A stretch of 64,000 bases of DNA from Hwanghaeella grinnelliae (GCF_004005845.1 NZ_SADE01000003.1:310001-374000); one strand, 5' to 3'. Shown: positions 17,861 through 27,429, counted from the stretch's first letter. Notes: generated by a model not told the origin, from the sequence alone. A program made the numbers and translations.

Positions 17861-19555
17861 ATGCTTCACTTTTCTAACTGGCCCGTCGGCCGGAAAATGT
17901 TTGCAGCCTCCATTATCACGACCATCGGAATAGCCGTTCTTGCCGCCATCAGCCTTCAGGCCATGCGGAGCCAAATGATGGACGACCGTCGTGCCTTGTT
18001 GAAAGAACATGTGACCGCAATCGTCAGTGCGGTAGACGCCCTGGCCGACCGCGCCAAGAAAGGCGAACTTACGAAAGATGAAGCGCAAGAGCGCGCCAAA
18101 TCCCTGATCCGAACTTCCTGGTACGCCAAGGATGGGTACTTCTTTGCCAACAGTGCAGAGGGGATAAGCCTAGTCCATGCCGCCAAGCCGAGCCTGGAGG
18201 GCAAGGATCTGAGCGGACTGGTGGACAAAAACGGTGTCGAAATCACCAAGGGTCTTGTCGCTGCGGCGAAAAACGGCGGCGGCTATACTGCTTATGGCTG
18301 GCCGCGCAGCGCCGATGAAGCCCCGTCCCCGAAGCTTGCTTATTCGGTTTGGCAAAAGGATTTCAATTGGGCCATTGGAACCGGCATCTATATCGATGAT
18401 GTCGACGCCATCTTCATGAATCAGGCTTTGGAACTCGGCGGGATCGCCATCGTAATCCTGATCCTGACCTTCGGTTTCTCGATCGTCATTTCCCGGTCCG
18501 TCACCGTTCCGCTAAAAGACGTTCAGGGCGCGATCAACAAGATCGCCGAGGGTGACCACACCGTCGAGATTAAATACACGGAACAGACCAACGAGATCGG
18601 TGAGATCAGTTCGGCGTTGAACAAGCTGAAGCAGGACGTGAAGGAGCGCGACGATTTGCGTGCCTCCGCCCTGGCGCAGGAAGAAGAGGAAAACCGCCGC
18701 CGCCAGGAAGAGCGCGTCCGGCTGGCCAATACTTTCGAACAAAGCGTCGGCGCCGTCGTCTCCGCCCTGACCGGGGCCGCGGGTGACATCCAGCAGAACG
18801 CCCAGACGGTGAACACCGCCATTCGGTCCACCAGCACCCAGGCAAGCACCATGGCGGCCAGCGCCGACCAGGCGTCGGGCAATGTGCAGACCGTTTCCGC
18901 CGCCGCCGAAGAACTCAGCGCATCGATCCGCGAGATCAGTTCCCAAGTCGCGCAAGGCAGTGCCATCAGCCGTGAAGCGGTCGAACAGGCGGACAGCACG
19001 AACAAGGAAGTGCAGCGCCTGAACGAAGCCGCCCAGCGCATCGGGGACGTCGTCTCGCTGATCCAGGACATCGCGGAACAGACCAATCTGCTGGCGCTGA
19101 ATGCGACCATCGAAGCCGCCCGCGCCGGGGAAGCCGGCAAGGGCTTCGCGGTTGTGGCCAACGAGGTGAAGAGCCTGGCCAGCCAGACCGCCAAGGCGAC
19201 GGAAGAGATCAGCGAACAGATCGCGGGCATGCAGGCCGCCACCGCAAATTCAGCGAAGGCCATCGCCGGTATCTCCGACACGATCAGCCAGATCGACTCC
19301 ATATCCGCCGCCATCGCATCGGCGGTCGAGGAACAGGGCGCGGCGACGGAAGAAATCGCCCGCAACATTCAGCAGGCATCCACCGGCACCTCGCAGGTCA
19401 CGGAGATCGTCGGCAGCGTCGCCAAGTCGGCCGAGGATTCCGGCGCGACGGTGGAAGGCATGGTTTCTTCCGTTCATACGATGGAGACACAGACCAAGAA
19501 ACTGAACCAGGAAGTGGCACAGTTTCTGGGTACGATCCGGGGAGACGCGGCATAG
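17861..19555 (+). CDS. Methyl-accepting chemotaxis protein with single Cache domain
   Basis: 564 residues. First membrane helix about 10-32, a periplasmic sCache-type sensor about 35-188 (SWYAKDGYFFANSAEG, HAAKPSLEGKDLSG, WAIGTGIYIDDVDAIF), second helix about 191-213, HAMP, then the signalling domain with tip motif [16 protein letters not shown]. Cache receptors of this kind often detect small carboxylates or amines; the ligand here is not known. From residue about 192 onward the protein is nearly identical to the next gene, while the sensor halves differ. A terminator follows, so each receptor has its own transcription unit. Confidence 0.93.
   Translation: MLHFSNWPVGRKMFAASIITTIGIAVLAAISLQAMRSQMMDDRRALLKEHVTAIVSAVDALADRAKKGELTKDEAQERAKSLIRTSWYAKDGYFFANSAEGISLVHAAKPSLEGKDLSGLVDKNGVEITKGLVAAAKNGGGYTAYGWPRSADEAPSPKLAYSVWQKDFNWAIGTGIYIDDVDAIFMNQALELGGIAIVILILTFGFSIVISRSVTVPLKDVQGAINKIAEGDHTVEIKYTEQTNEIGEISSALNKLKQDVKERDDLRASALAQEEEENRRRQEERVRLANTFEQSVGAVVSALTGAAGDIQQNAQTVNTAIRSTSTQASTMAASADQASGNVQTVSAAAEELSASIREISSQVAQGSAISREAVEQADSTNKEVQRLNEAAQRIGDVVSLIQDIAEQTNLLALNATIEAARAGEAGKGFAVVANEVKSLASQTAKATEEISEQIAGMQAATANSAKAIAGISDTISQIDSISAAIASAVEEQGAATEEIARNIQQASTGTSQVTEIVGSVAKSAEDSGATVEGMVSSVHTMETQTKKLNQEVAQFLGTIRGDAA
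18434..19541 (+). repeat. Direct repeat, copy 1 (receptor signalling half)
   Basis: About 1.1 kb, nearly identical to 20371-21478 with only scattered substitutions, covering the second membrane helix, HAMP and signalling domain. The upstream sensor-coding parts are much more diverged, so the boundary is sharp. This looks like recombination or gene conversion after a tandem duplication. Confidence 0.9.
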
Positions 19556-19582
19556 CCCAAGGATAGAATTCGGTTAGGCGGA

Positions 19583-19618
19583 AGGCGCGGCGTAGAAATT
19601 CGCCGCGCCTTTTTCTTT
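19583..19618 (+). terminator. Rho-independent terminator after first tandem chemoreceptor
   Basis: A perfect 10-bp stem (19583-19592 with 19601-19610, AGGCGCGGCG) with an 8-nt loop is followed by TTTTC, 27 nt after the stop codon. Confidence 0.9.
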
Positions 19619-19797
19619 GCCTAGCGAAATTCATTGCCCACCCCGGACCATGAGCGTTCGGGAAGCATTAGGTATGAATAACCTTTTATTTACCATTGAC
19701 TAATACCATGCCCGCAAACAGGAGCGGTATCCATGAACCGCCCCGTCCTGGTCGACGCGCCAGCACTGGTCGCGATTTCTTTTCGAGGAACTAGAAA

Positions 19798-21492
19798 ATG
19801 TTAATTTTTTCAAACTGGCCTGTCGGCAGGAAAATGATTGCCGCCTCACTCATAACCGCTATCGGCATTCTGATTTTATCGGCGATCAGCCTGCAGTCGG
19901 TGCGAGACCAGATGTTGCAGGACCGCCGGACGACCCTGAAGGAACATATCTCGGCCGTCATCAGCGCCATGGATGCCCTGGCCGAGCGCGCGAAGAAAGG
20001 CGAGATCACGCAGGAAGAGGCCATCGAGCGCTCAAAACAGGTCGCCCGCGATTCTTGGTTTGCGGCAGATGGATATTTCTTCGCCTATACGGATGACGGC
20101 ATAAACATGGTCCATGCCGCAAAGCCAAGCCTTGAAGGCAAGGATATGAGCGGTGTGAAGGACAGCAACGGCGTCCTTATCGTCCAAGACTTGATCCAAA
20201 AGGCGAAAGCCGGCGGCGGATATATCGAGTACCACTGGCCGCGTGCGAACAGCGATGTCGAAGCCCCCAAACTCAGTTACGCGGAATGGCAGAAGGATTG
20301 GGGCTGGATGGTCGGTACCGGCGTGTATATCGATGATGTCGATGCCATCTTCATGGAACAAGCGATAAAACTCGGTGGGATCGCCATCGTAATCCTGATC
20401 CTGACCTTCGGTTTCTCGATCGTCATTTCCCGGTCCGTCACCGTTCCGCTAAAAGACGTTCAGGGCGCGATCAACAAGATCGCCGAGGGTGACCACACCG
20501 TCGAGATCAAATACACGGAACAGACCAATGAGATTGGTGAGATCAGTTCGGCGTTGAGCAAACTGAAGCAGGACGTGAAAGAGCGCGACGAATTGCGTGC
20601 CTCCGCCCTGGCGCAGGAAGAAGAGGAAAGCCGCCGCCGCCAGGAAGAGCGCGTCCGGCTGGCCAATACTTTCGAACAAAGCGTCGGCGCCGTCGTCTCC
20701 GCCCTGACAGGGGCCGCGGGTGACATCCAGCAGAACGCCCAGACGGTGAACACCGCCATTCGATCCACCAGCACCCAGGCAAGCACCATGGCGGCCAGCG
20801 CCGACCAGGCGTCGGGCAATGTGCAGACCGTTTCCGCCGCGGCCGAGGAACTCAGCGCATCGATCCGCGAGATCAGTTCCCAAGTCGCGCAAGGCAGCGC
20901 CATCAGCCGTGAAGCGGTCGAACAGGCGGACAGCACGAACAAGGAAGTTCAGCGCCTGAACGAAGCCGCCCAGCGCATCGGGGACGTCGTCTCGCTGATC
21001 CAGGACATCGCGGAACAGACCAATCTGCTGGCGCTGAATGCGACCATCGAAGCCGCCCGCGCCGGGGAAGCCGGCAAGGGCTTCGCGGTTGTGGCCAACG
21101 AGGTGAAGAGCCTGGCCAGCCAGACCGCCAAGGCGACGGAAGAGATCAGTGAACAGATCGCCGGCATGCAGGCGGCCACCGCAAATTCAGCGAAGGCCAT
21201 CGCCGGTATCTCTGACACGATCAGTCAGATCGACTCCATTTCCGCCGCCATCGCATCGGCGGTCGAGGAACAGGGCGCGGCGACGGAAGAAATCGCCCGC
21301 AACATTCAGCAGGCATCCACCGGCACCTCGCAGGTCACGGAGATCGTCGGCAGCGTCGCCAAGTCGGCCGAGGATTCCGGCGCGACGGTGGAAGGCATGG
21401 TTTCTTCCGTTCATACGATGGAGACACAGACCAAGAAACTGAACCAGGAAGTCGCACAGTTCCTGGATACAATCCGGGGGAACGCCGTTTAA
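19798..21492 (+). CDS. Methyl-accepting chemotaxis protein, tandem paralogue with single Cache domain
   Basis: 564 residues, the same length as the preceding receptor. The sensor region (about residues 35-188) keeps the sCache frame (DSWFAADGYFFAYTDDG, HAAKPSLEGKDMSG, GWMVGTGVYIDDVDAIF) but has many substitutions in the pocket region, so ligand range probably differs. The HAMP and signalling halves are almost the same as in the first copy, including every methylation helix. It has its own upstream region (19619-19797) and terminator. Confidence 0.93.
   Translation: MLIFSNWPVGRKMIAASLITAIGILILSAISLQSVRDQMLQDRRTTLKEHISAVISAMDALAERAKKGEITQEEAIERSKQVARDSWFAADGYFFAYTDDGINMVHAAKPSLEGKDMSGVKDSNGVLIVQDLIQKAKAGGGYIEYHWPRANSDVEAPKLSYAEWQKDWGWMVGTGVYIDDVDAIFMEQAIKLGGIAIVILILTFGFSIVISRSVTVPLKDVQGAINKIAEGDHTVEIKYTEQTNEIGEISSALSKLKQDVKERDELRASALAQEEEESRRRQEERVRLANTFEQSVGAVVSALTGAAGDIQQNAQTVNTAIRSTSTQASTMAASADQASGNVQTVSAAAEELSASIREISSQVAQGSAISREAVEQADSTNKEVQRLNEAAQRIGDVVSLIQDIAEQTNLLALNATIEAARAGEAGKGFAVVANEVKSLASQTAKATEEISEQIAGMQAATANSAKAIAGISDTISQIDSISAAIASAVEEQGAATEEIARNIQQASTGTSQVTEIVGSVAKSAEDSGATVEGMVSSVHTMETQTKKLNQEVAQFLDTIRGNAV
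20371..21478 (+). repeat. Direct repeat, copy 2 (receptor signalling half)
   Basis: Partner of 18434-19541 at a constant offset of 1937 bp without indels. Most differences are synonymous single-base changes. Confidence 0.9.
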
Positions 21493-21517
21493 ACGGTAGT
21501 CGCTCTCGACAATGAAC

Positions 21518-21556
21518 AAGGGCGCCGGAACCGGTTGGTTCGGGCGCCCTTTTTTG
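21518..21556 (+). terminator. Rho-independent terminator after second tandem chemoreceptor
   Basis: AAGGGCGCC and GGCGCCCTT form a long, nearly perfect hairpin with an inner GAACC/GGTTC stem, followed by TTTTTG, about 25 nt after the stop codon. Confidence 0.9.
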
Positions 21557-21599
21557 TTCCCTTTGGCCCCGTGCAGCCGGGCCGAGAGAAGTCTACGCC

Positions 21600-22703
21600 T
21601 TAAAGTTCGGCGATAACCTTGTCGAATGCCTCGGTAAACAAAGCGCGGTCTTGCTTGGTCCCGACGGTCACCCGGATGCAGCGATCCAACACCGGCACCC
21701 CCGGCATGCGGATGAAGACGCCTTCCGCATCCAGCGCTTTCAGGATGGCCCGCGCCTTGTCGCCATTCCCGACATCGACGGCTACAAAATTGGTGGCGGA
21801 CGGCAGGGCAATGAAGTTGTGCCGGTCGGCAAGGGTATTGATTTCCGCCTTTCCCGCCTCGACCTCGGTCACGACGTGCCGGACAAAGTCGGGATCATGC
21901 AGAGAGGCGAGCGCCGCGACCTGTGAAAGGCGGGTGACTTCGAATTGGTTGCGGATCTTGTTCATCCCGGTGATCAGGTCTTTGTGCCCAATCGCGTAAC
22001 CGATACGCATTCCGGCCATGCCATGGGCCTTGGAGAAGGTCCGCGTGCGAATAACATTCGGGTTGCTCGTATCCAGTGGCGGGGCCGTACCTTCGGGTGC
22101 AAATTCGATATAGGCTTCATCCAACACGAGCAGCTTGCCGGGGGTCACCCCGTCGATCATGCGCTGGATCGTATCGGCGTCGTGCCAAGTTCCCATCGGG
22201 TTATCGGGATTGGCGATAAAAATCAGCGGCGCGCCTTCGTTCCGGGCGGCGGCCAGCAGAGCCTCAGGATCTTCCATGTCCCGATGATAGGGAACCGTCT
22301 TCAGGACGCCGCCATTACCGTTGACCTGATAATTGAACGTCGGATAGGCACCCAGCGAGGTGACCACCGGAACACCGGGCGAAACCACCATGCGCACGAC
22401 GACGCTGAAAATATTGTCGATGCCCGCGCAGACGCAGATCTCGTCCATGGAAACGCCGTGATGCGCGGCCAGCGCTTCGCGCAATTCATAGTTTTCCGGG
22501 TCGCCGTACCAGGAAGCCCTTTCGATTTCGGCCACGATCGCCGCTTTCGCCTTGGGCGACATGCCGAACGCGCTTTCATTCGCGCCGATGCGCGCATCGA
22601 ATTTGGCGCCTCGGATTCGTTCAAGCGCTTCCGGGCCGACAAACGGGGTCGAAGCAGGCAAAGCGCGGACAACCCCGGTGAAGGGTATATGGGTCTCGGT
22701 CAT
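21600..22703 (-). CDS. Histidinol-phosphate aminotransferase-like PLP enzyme
   Basis: 367 residues from ATG 22703, chosen because GGAGG lies 5 nt upstream. It is a fold-type I aminotransferase of the HisC-like group. NESAFGMSPKA fixes the substrate end, PDNPMGTW and DEAYIEF bind PLP, and TFSKAHGMAGMRIGYAIG carries the Schiff-base Lys and phosphate-contact Arg. HisC-like enzymes convert histidinol phosphate, or aromatic and other amino acids. No his genes are adjacent, so it may be a paralogue with another substrate. Convergent with the chemoreceptor terminator; about 70 nt downstream of the CDF transporter gene. Confidence 0.85.
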   Translation of the reverse strand: MTETHIPFTGVVRALPASTPFVGPEALERIRGAKFDARIGANESAFGMSPKAKAAIVAEIERASWYGDPENYELREALAAHHGVSMDEICVCAGIDNIFSVVVRMVVSPGVPVVTSLGAYPTFNYQVNGNGGVLKTVPYHRDMEDPEALLAAARNEGAPLIFIANPDNPMGTWHDADTIQRMIDGVTPGKLLVLDEAYIEFAPEGTAPPLDTSNPNVIRTRTFSKAHGMAGMRIGYAIGHKDLITGMNKIRNQFEVTRLSQVAALASLHDPDFVRHVVTEVEAGKAEINTLADRHNFIALPSATNFVAVDVGNGDKARAILKALDAEGVFIRMPGVPVLDRCIRVTVGTKQDRALFTEAFDKVIAEL

Positions 22704-22772
22704 GGCGTCCTCCCACAAGGATCGAAACGGATGGCCCTGCTTTTCTTGCCGTTTGCGCAGGCCGGGCGCCGT

Positions 22773-23699
22773 TTATAGAGCCCGGCGGTGCGCCTGCCAA
22801 TTCTGCGCTTCGATGAAAATGCGGGTCACGGCGGGATAGGCCTTCTTGATCTTAGATTCGATCTCGCTCACCGCGCGTTCGACCTCCGCGCTGTCGGCGG
22901 AATCCTTGAAGTCCAGACTGACGGTGATCAACACATCGGTCGGGCCGATATGGGTGGTCAAAATCTCGTTGGTCCGTATGACGGAAGGCTGCATGGCGAT
23001 GATCCGTTCCAGCGCCGAGGTGACTTCCGGATGGGCTGCTTCACCGATCAGCAGACCTTTGGTTTCCACTGCAAGGAAAATGGCGGCCAGTGCCAGTATT
23101 CCGCCGATGACGATGGACGCCACGCCGTCATAAATCGGGTTGCCCGTGACTTGGCCCAGCCAAATCCCGACAAGAGCGGCAATCAGGCCCAACATCGCCG
23201 CACTGTCTTCCAACAGAACGGTAATGATGGACGGGTCCTTGGCTTCCAACACCGTCTTGAAGATGGGACGGCCCTTGCGGGTCTTATTGAACTCCCGCGC
23301 CGCGACGATCCAGGCGCCCGCTTCGAAAAGAATGGCGCCACCCAGAACGAAATAGTTGACCATGACGTTCTCGATCGGGTGCGGATCCATCACCTTGTGG
23401 ACCCCTTCGTAGAGCGAAAACCCCGACCCTACGGCGAACAGAAGGATCGCCACCACGAAGGACCAGAAGTAAACTTCACGCCCATAGCCGAAGGGAAACT
23501 TGGCGTCCGGCGGCCGGTTCGCACGGTGCAGCCCGAACAGAAGAAGGCCTTGGTTGCCCGTGTCGACCAGGGAGTGGATTGCCTCCGAAAACATGGCCGA
23601 CGACCCGGTATAGGCGGCGGCGGAGAATTTGGTCAGCGCAATCAAGGAGTTCCCAGCCAGCGCGGCATAGATTACAAGTTTTGATCCATGGGCGGCCAT
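22773..23699 (-). CDS. Cation diffusion facilitator family transporter
   Basis: 308 residues with six predicted membrane helices followed by a cytoplasmic ferredoxin-like C-terminal domain (about 215-305). The metal-site helix reads SEAIHSLVDTGNQ. The second site helix reads LLEDSAAMLGLIAALVG, as in the ZnT9-like branch rather than the FieF/ZitB type. CDF proteins export divalent metals such as Zn, Fe, Mn or Co in exchange for protons. Metal choice cannot be decided; the variant second site suggests a non-standard substrate or mechanism. It may be co-transcribed with the aminotransferase downstream. Confidence 0.88.
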   Translation of the reverse strand: MAAHGSKLVIYAALAGNSLIALTKFSAAAYTGSSAMFSEAIHSLVDTGNQGLLLFGLHRANRPPDAKFPFGYGREVYFWSFVVAILLFAVGSGFSLYEGVHKVMDPHPIENVMVNYFVLGGAILFEAGAWIVAAREFNKTRKGRPIFKTVLEAKDPSIITVLLEDSAAMLGLIAALVGIWLGQVTGNPIYDGVASIVIGGILALAAIFLAVETKGLLIGEAAHPEVTSALERIIAMQPSVIRTNEILTTHIGPTDVLITVSLDFKDSADSAEVERAVSEIESKIKKAYPAVTRIFIEAQNWQAHRRAL

Positions 23700-23772
23700 T
23701 GGCGCGTCTCCGTTTGTATGAACTTTGCAGCGGACCCTAGCAGGGAGGTTCCGACGCGGCTAGGATATCGGT

Positions 23773-24393
23773 ATGAAATCACTCTTTCTTAATTTTACTG
23801 CGGCTTGCGCTCTGACGGCTTCCCTATCGGCTTGTTCCCTATGGGAGGATGAACCGCCCGCGCCCTTGCCGCCGCCGCCCGTGGGCGTGACGCCGGGACA
23901 GCCCGGGATTACCGGCGTGGTTACCGCACCGGCACCGCAAACGCCAGCGCAGCCCCCCGCGCAAACAGCGCCCCAGCCTTCACTGCAAACGGCCCCGGTC
24001 GGGTCGGTGACCACCGGGTCTATCCCGCAATCGACCGATCCCCGCAACTTCGCGCCGCCCTATCCGGTCCGAATGGCTTTCATCTGGTATGACCTGCCGG
24101 GACTGAACGGGCAGGATTTCTTCGAGACGCGCGTGCTGCTGCGGGCGTCCGGAAATACAACGCAGATGAGTTTCCCGCTGGCCTATCTGGGCCTGAATTG
24201 CGACGGGCTTATCCAATATGACGCCAACAGGGACCCGAATATGATCGGCGGCGATTTTAGAATCGCCTGTTCGGACGGATCCTCCATCGAGGGCGTGATC
24301 GTGCCGGTTTCCGGTCAACCGGCGATCAACGGCCAAGGGGTCGACCAATACGGCCGCAGCGTCATCTTCGCCATTCAGATGGATGAGGGCTAG
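23773..24393 (+). CDS. Hypothetical proline-rich lipoprotein
   Basis: 206 residues. The start is a lipoprotein signal peptide with lipobox LSAC (Cys about residue 21), then a Pro/Ala/Gln-rich linker of about 60 residues, then a compact C-terminal domain (about 90-206) beginning FAPPYPVRMAFIWYDLPG. Such a build, a lipid anchor with an unstructured spacer and a folded domain, suggests an envelope protein reaching into the periplasm. The folded domain is not recognised. Two cysteines late in the domain (LNCDG and IACSDG) could form a disulphide. Confidence 0.75.
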   Translation: MKSLFLNFTAACALTASLSACSLWEDEPPAPLPPPPVGVTPGQPGITGVVTAPAPQTPAQPPAQTAPQPSLQTAPVGSVTTGSIPQSTDPRNFAPPYPVRMAFIWYDLPGLNGQDFFETRVLLRASGNTTQMSFPLAYLGLNCDGLIQYDANRDPNMIGGDFRIACSDGSSIEGVIVPVSGQPAINGQGVDQYGRSVIFAIQMDEG

Positions 24394-24401
24394 GCGGTCC
24401 C

Positions 24402-25379
24402 GTGGCGGATGATATCTTCGTTGAGTCCGAATGGGCCCCGTTGAAGGAATGCGTCTATGGATCGCCCGACCATTGGGTGCTGCCGGTTTTCCATGCGGAC
24501 GCGAAACTGCGCGCCCAGGGTGAGTTCGGAAAACTCTGGGAGGAAAACCAAGGCCGCGCGGTGAAGGACGTCGCCCCCGCCCTGTTCGAGGAGTTCAGCA
24601 GCCAGATTCAGGGCGCCATCGACCTGTTGCGGTCGCTTGGCATCACCGTTCACGTCGCCGGTGAGATCAGCGCGGCCAACCGCGCCTTTCCCCGGGGCGA
24701 GGATCACGGCGTCGAGACGGGCTGGATGCGTGATCCCTTCGTTACCATCGGCAACAACGTCATCGAACTGGCCCCGCGCAGTCTGTTCCACCGCCGCCAG
24801 CGCTTCGCCATTCGCGAAATCCTGGCGGGCACGATGGCGCGCGGCGCGCGTTACTTCGCCCAACCGGACTGTGGCGCGGATGATGAGCGGGAGGGGCCCG
24901 GCTGGGGCTATCTTGAGGGCGGCGACGTCTTCGTCCTGGGAAAGAAAATCCTGGTCGGCCATTCCGGTGGCTGCAGCAATCCGGAAGGCGCGCGGTGGCT
25001 GCAGCACATGCTGGGGCCCGACTATGTGGTCGACATCGTCCCCATCGACCCGATGTTCCCGCATCTGGATTGCGTGCTGATGACGCCGCGCGAGGGGGTC
25101 GCCTTCGCCTGCCTGGATGCCCTGCCCCAGGGCTTGCCCGAATTCATGCGGGACTGGGATGTGGTGGACATTCCCAAACCCCTGGCAAAGGCCCATATGG
25201 GGTGCAACAATCTGGTCTTGAACGACCGCACGGTCATCGTCCCGTCGGAAGAGCCGCTCGACATCGTGGCGACGGAATTGAAGGACCGGCGGTTCGAGGT
25301 AATCCGGATTCCCTATCGTGTGCCCTGCATGGCCGGTGGGTCCTTCCGCTGCGCCCACCAGCCCTTAATCCGCCGATAA
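24402..25379 (+). CDS. Amidinotransferase/dimethylargininase family protein
   Basis: 325 residues from GTG 24402, with AGGCGG 7 nt upstream and only 8 nt after the lipoprotein stop. It is a guanidino-group-modifying enzyme fold. GWMRDPFVTIG holds the catalytic-site Asp, LEGGDVFVLGKKILVG follows, FPHLDCVLM supplies the catalytic His region, and CMAGGSFRCAHQP near the C-terminus has the nucleophilic Cys. The family transfers or hydrolyses amidino groups (glycine amidinotransferase, inosamine amidinotransferase, dimethylarginine hydrolase). The FRC context favours an amidinotransferase, but the substrate is not fixed by sequence alone. Confidence 0.83.
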   Translation: MADDIFVESEWAPLKECVYGSPDHWVLPVFHADAKLRAQGEFGKLWEENQGRAVKDVAPALFEEFSSQIQGAIDLLRSLGITVHVAGEISAANRAFPRGEDHGVETGWMRDPFVTIGNNVIELAPRSLFHRRQRFAIREILAGTMARGARYFAQPDCGADDEREGPGWGYLEGGDVFVLGKKILVGHSGGCSNPEGARWLQHMLGPDYVVDIVPIDPMFPHLDCVLMTPREGVAFACLDALPQGLPEFMRDWDVVDIPKPLAKAHMGCNNLVLNDRTVIVPSEEPLDIVATELKDRRFEVIRIPYRVPCMAGGSFRCAHQPLIRR

Positions 25380-25416
25380 ATAATCCTCCGTTCAAAAGAC
25401 CGGGCAGCCTTCCACC

Positions 25417-26493
25417 TCAAATCGGTTGCGGCATCGCCACGCCCAGCTCTTGGGCGATGGGTTCCAGGCTTGGCAGGATACCGGGGTAGAGCGGCACGCC
25501 CTCGGCCAAGGCCGCGCGTTTCCGCGCCAGCGCGCCGTCGCCCGGCAGGCGAACCGGCGGCTTGCCGTCCGGCACACGAGCGTTTCGGCAGGCATTCGCG
25601 GTATGGGAGACTTCACGCAGGAATGCCTCCTTGCCGCCGAAGGCGTCGGGATCGGTCACCTGCACGAAGACCGAGGCACCGGTACTGGTCGCGTTGTCGG
25701 CCCGGCCGAACCCGCCGATACCGGACGTCATCGCTTCGACCATCAAAGCCAGGCCGAACCCCTTGTGCCCGGCATCCATGCCGCCCAGCGTCAGCAAGGC
25801 GCCCGGCGGGTCGTCCTTCAGGACCGCAGGGTCGTTGCTTGGGTTGCCCTTGTTGTCGATGAACCATTCACCGGCCATCGGCTGGCCCAGGCCGATCATC
25901 CGATGGGACATGCCCAGCGTGGTGATCGATGCGCTGATATCGACCAGGATCGGATCGCCGCCCGCGTCCTCACCGGTCGGAATGCCATAGGCCATTGGGT
26001 TCGGTGTGAAGACCTGTTCCACGGCGCCATAGGGGGCGACGCCGCTGGCCGCAGGATCGGAACTGAGCAGTGAGATGACACAGCCTTCATCGGTCGCCAA
26101 GGGCAGGAAGGCCGCGAGGCAGGCGATGTGATGGGACCGCCGGATCGAGATCGCGCCCATGCCGAATTGCTTGGCGCGCGCCGTCGCTTCCTTAACCGCC
26201 TTATAGGTCAGCCAAACGCCGGACATGTAGTTGCCGTCCCAGGTCAGGCAGGGGCCCTTGTCCTGCAGAACCTGCGGCTCGCCCAGCGGCGGCATCTCAC
26301 CGCTCATGGTATGGCGCAGGTAACGGGGGGATTGCGCGAAGCCGTGCGTGTCGTGGCCCATCAGATCCGCTTCCAGCAGATATTTGGAAACGATCGCAGC
26401 CCGGTCTTCCGGCATGCCTGCCTTGGAAAACAGATCCGTTCCGAATTCCTTCAAGCCTGCGGCGTCATAGCGCGCGCGATCGTCCGTCCCCAT
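25417..26493 (-). CDS. Ldh-family (malate/L-lactate type) NAD(P)-dependent dehydrogenase
   Basis: 358 residues of the Ldh2 family, which oxidises 2-hydroxyacids such as malate, lactate, ureidoglycolate and sulpholactate, or reduces the matching oxo or imino acids. Landmarks are LMGHDTHGFAQSPRYL with the catalytic His, RRSHHIACLAAFLPLA, PMAYGIPTG for cofactor contacts, and GHKGFGLALMVEAMTSG near the C-terminus. Length is normal. It is convergent with the amidinotransferase gene. The neighbours do not fix the substrate. Confidence 0.85.
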   Translation of the reverse strand: MGTDDRARYDAAGLKEFGTDLFSKAGMPEDRAAIVSKYLLEADLMGHDTHGFAQSPRYLRHTMSGEMPPLGEPQVLQDKGPCLTWDGNYMSGVWLTYKAVKEATARAKQFGMGAISIRRSHHIACLAAFLPLATDEGCVISLLSSDPAASGVAPYGAVEQVFTPNPMAYGIPTGEDAGGDPILVDISASITTLGMSHRMIGLGQPMAGEWFIDNKGNPSNDPAVLKDDPPGALLTLGGMDAGHKGFGLALMVEAMTSGIGGFGRADNATSTGASVFVQVTDPDAFGGKEAFLREVSHTANACRNARVPDGKPPVRLPGDGALARKRAALAEGVPLYPGILPSLEPIAQELGVAMPQPI

Positions 26494-26628
26494 CCCGAAT
26501 TCTCCCAGTTGTCTGACAATTAGGGAGCCATCGTATTCACTGTGCCGGGAATGCCAATCCGCCGTTTGCCCCCAAGACCAATTTCAAGACCAATTTTAGG
26601 GCCAAAAGGGTGATGTGCCCGGCGCGAT

Positions 26629-27429
26629 TTAATCGAAACGATAGGCGTCCATGGCCAGTATGGAATGGGTATAGCTGTGATGCAGCAGCGCGCCCGGCCC
26701 GCCCGATCCCGCGCCCATGGCGGCGAAAAGCGGCATGATGTGATCTTCGGTCGGGTGATTGACCGCGGCATCGGGATGCCGGGACCGATAGGCGAGCAGA
26801 TCGTCCCATTGCCCCTGCGTCACCGCATCGGCCACCCAATCGCGGAAACCCACCACCCAGGGCTGGGGCGCAGCATCGACGGGCTGGCCGCGGAAGGCGC
26901 GCAGGTTGTGGGTCACCGCGCCCGATCCGACGATAAGGACGCCTTCCTCCCGCAGCGGGCGCAGCGCTTCGCCCAAACGATGATGATAGGCCGTGTCGCG
27001 CCCGGATCCGATGGCGAGTTGGAGGACCGGGATATCGCCGTCCGGATACATCAGTTTCAGCGGCACCCAGGCCCCGTGGTCGATGCCGCGCGCCGGGTCG
27101 ATGCTGGTTTCGATCCCGGCCCGGACCAGCGCCGCCGCGACCGCATCCGCCAGGGCAGGGTCGCCCGGCACGTCATAGCGCTCAGCATAGAGCGCGGGCG
27201 GAAAGCCGTAGAAATCGTGGATCGTCTCAAGCCGTGCCGCGCCGGAAACCGCCGCCGCAGCGTCTTCCCAATGGGCGGAAATGCAGAGCACGGCTTTGGG
27301 CCGGCCGATCTCACGCTCGATTTCCCGGCCCAGGCCGGAAAGGAAGTCCCGCGCCGGGCAATCGGTCAGGATCAGCATCGGCGAACCGTGCGAGACGAAC
27401 AGGGACGGCATGGTTGCAAACTCAGTCAT
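26629..27429 (-). CDS. DODA-type class III extradiol dioxygenase
   Basis: 266 residues from ATG 27429, with GGAAGG upstream; a longer in-frame start would lie over the divergent neighbour's promoter. It is a homologue of 4,5-DOPA dioxygenase (YgiD/DODA), which cleaves catecholic rings with a metal. The His set is all present: FVSHGSPM, CISAHWED, DHGAWVPL, GSGAVTHNL. Plant and bacterial relatives differ in substrate, and many bacterial ones remain unassigned. It is divergent from a PhyH-family oxygenase 113 nt away, so the two may be coregulated. Confidence 0.87.
   Translation of the reverse strand: MTEFATMPSLFVSHGSPMLILTDCPARDFLSGLGREIEREIGRPKAVLCISAHWEDAAAAVSGAARLETIHDFYGFPPALYAERYDVPGDPALADAVAAALVRAGIETSIDPARGIDHGAWVPLKLMYPDGDIPVLQLAIGSGRDTAYHHRLGEALRPLREEGVLIVGSGAVTHNLRAFRGQPVDAAPQPWVVGFRDWVADAVTQGQWDDLLAYRSRHPDAAVNHPTEDHIMPLFAAMGAGSGGPGALLHHSYTHSILAMDAYRFD

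Noticed and set aside
22788-23684. Long plus-strand frame opposite the CDF transporter, and a similar one at 26665-27600 opposite the dioxygenase
   Set aside because: Both are complementary to genes with intact catalytic or transport motifs and show no recognisable domains themselves.
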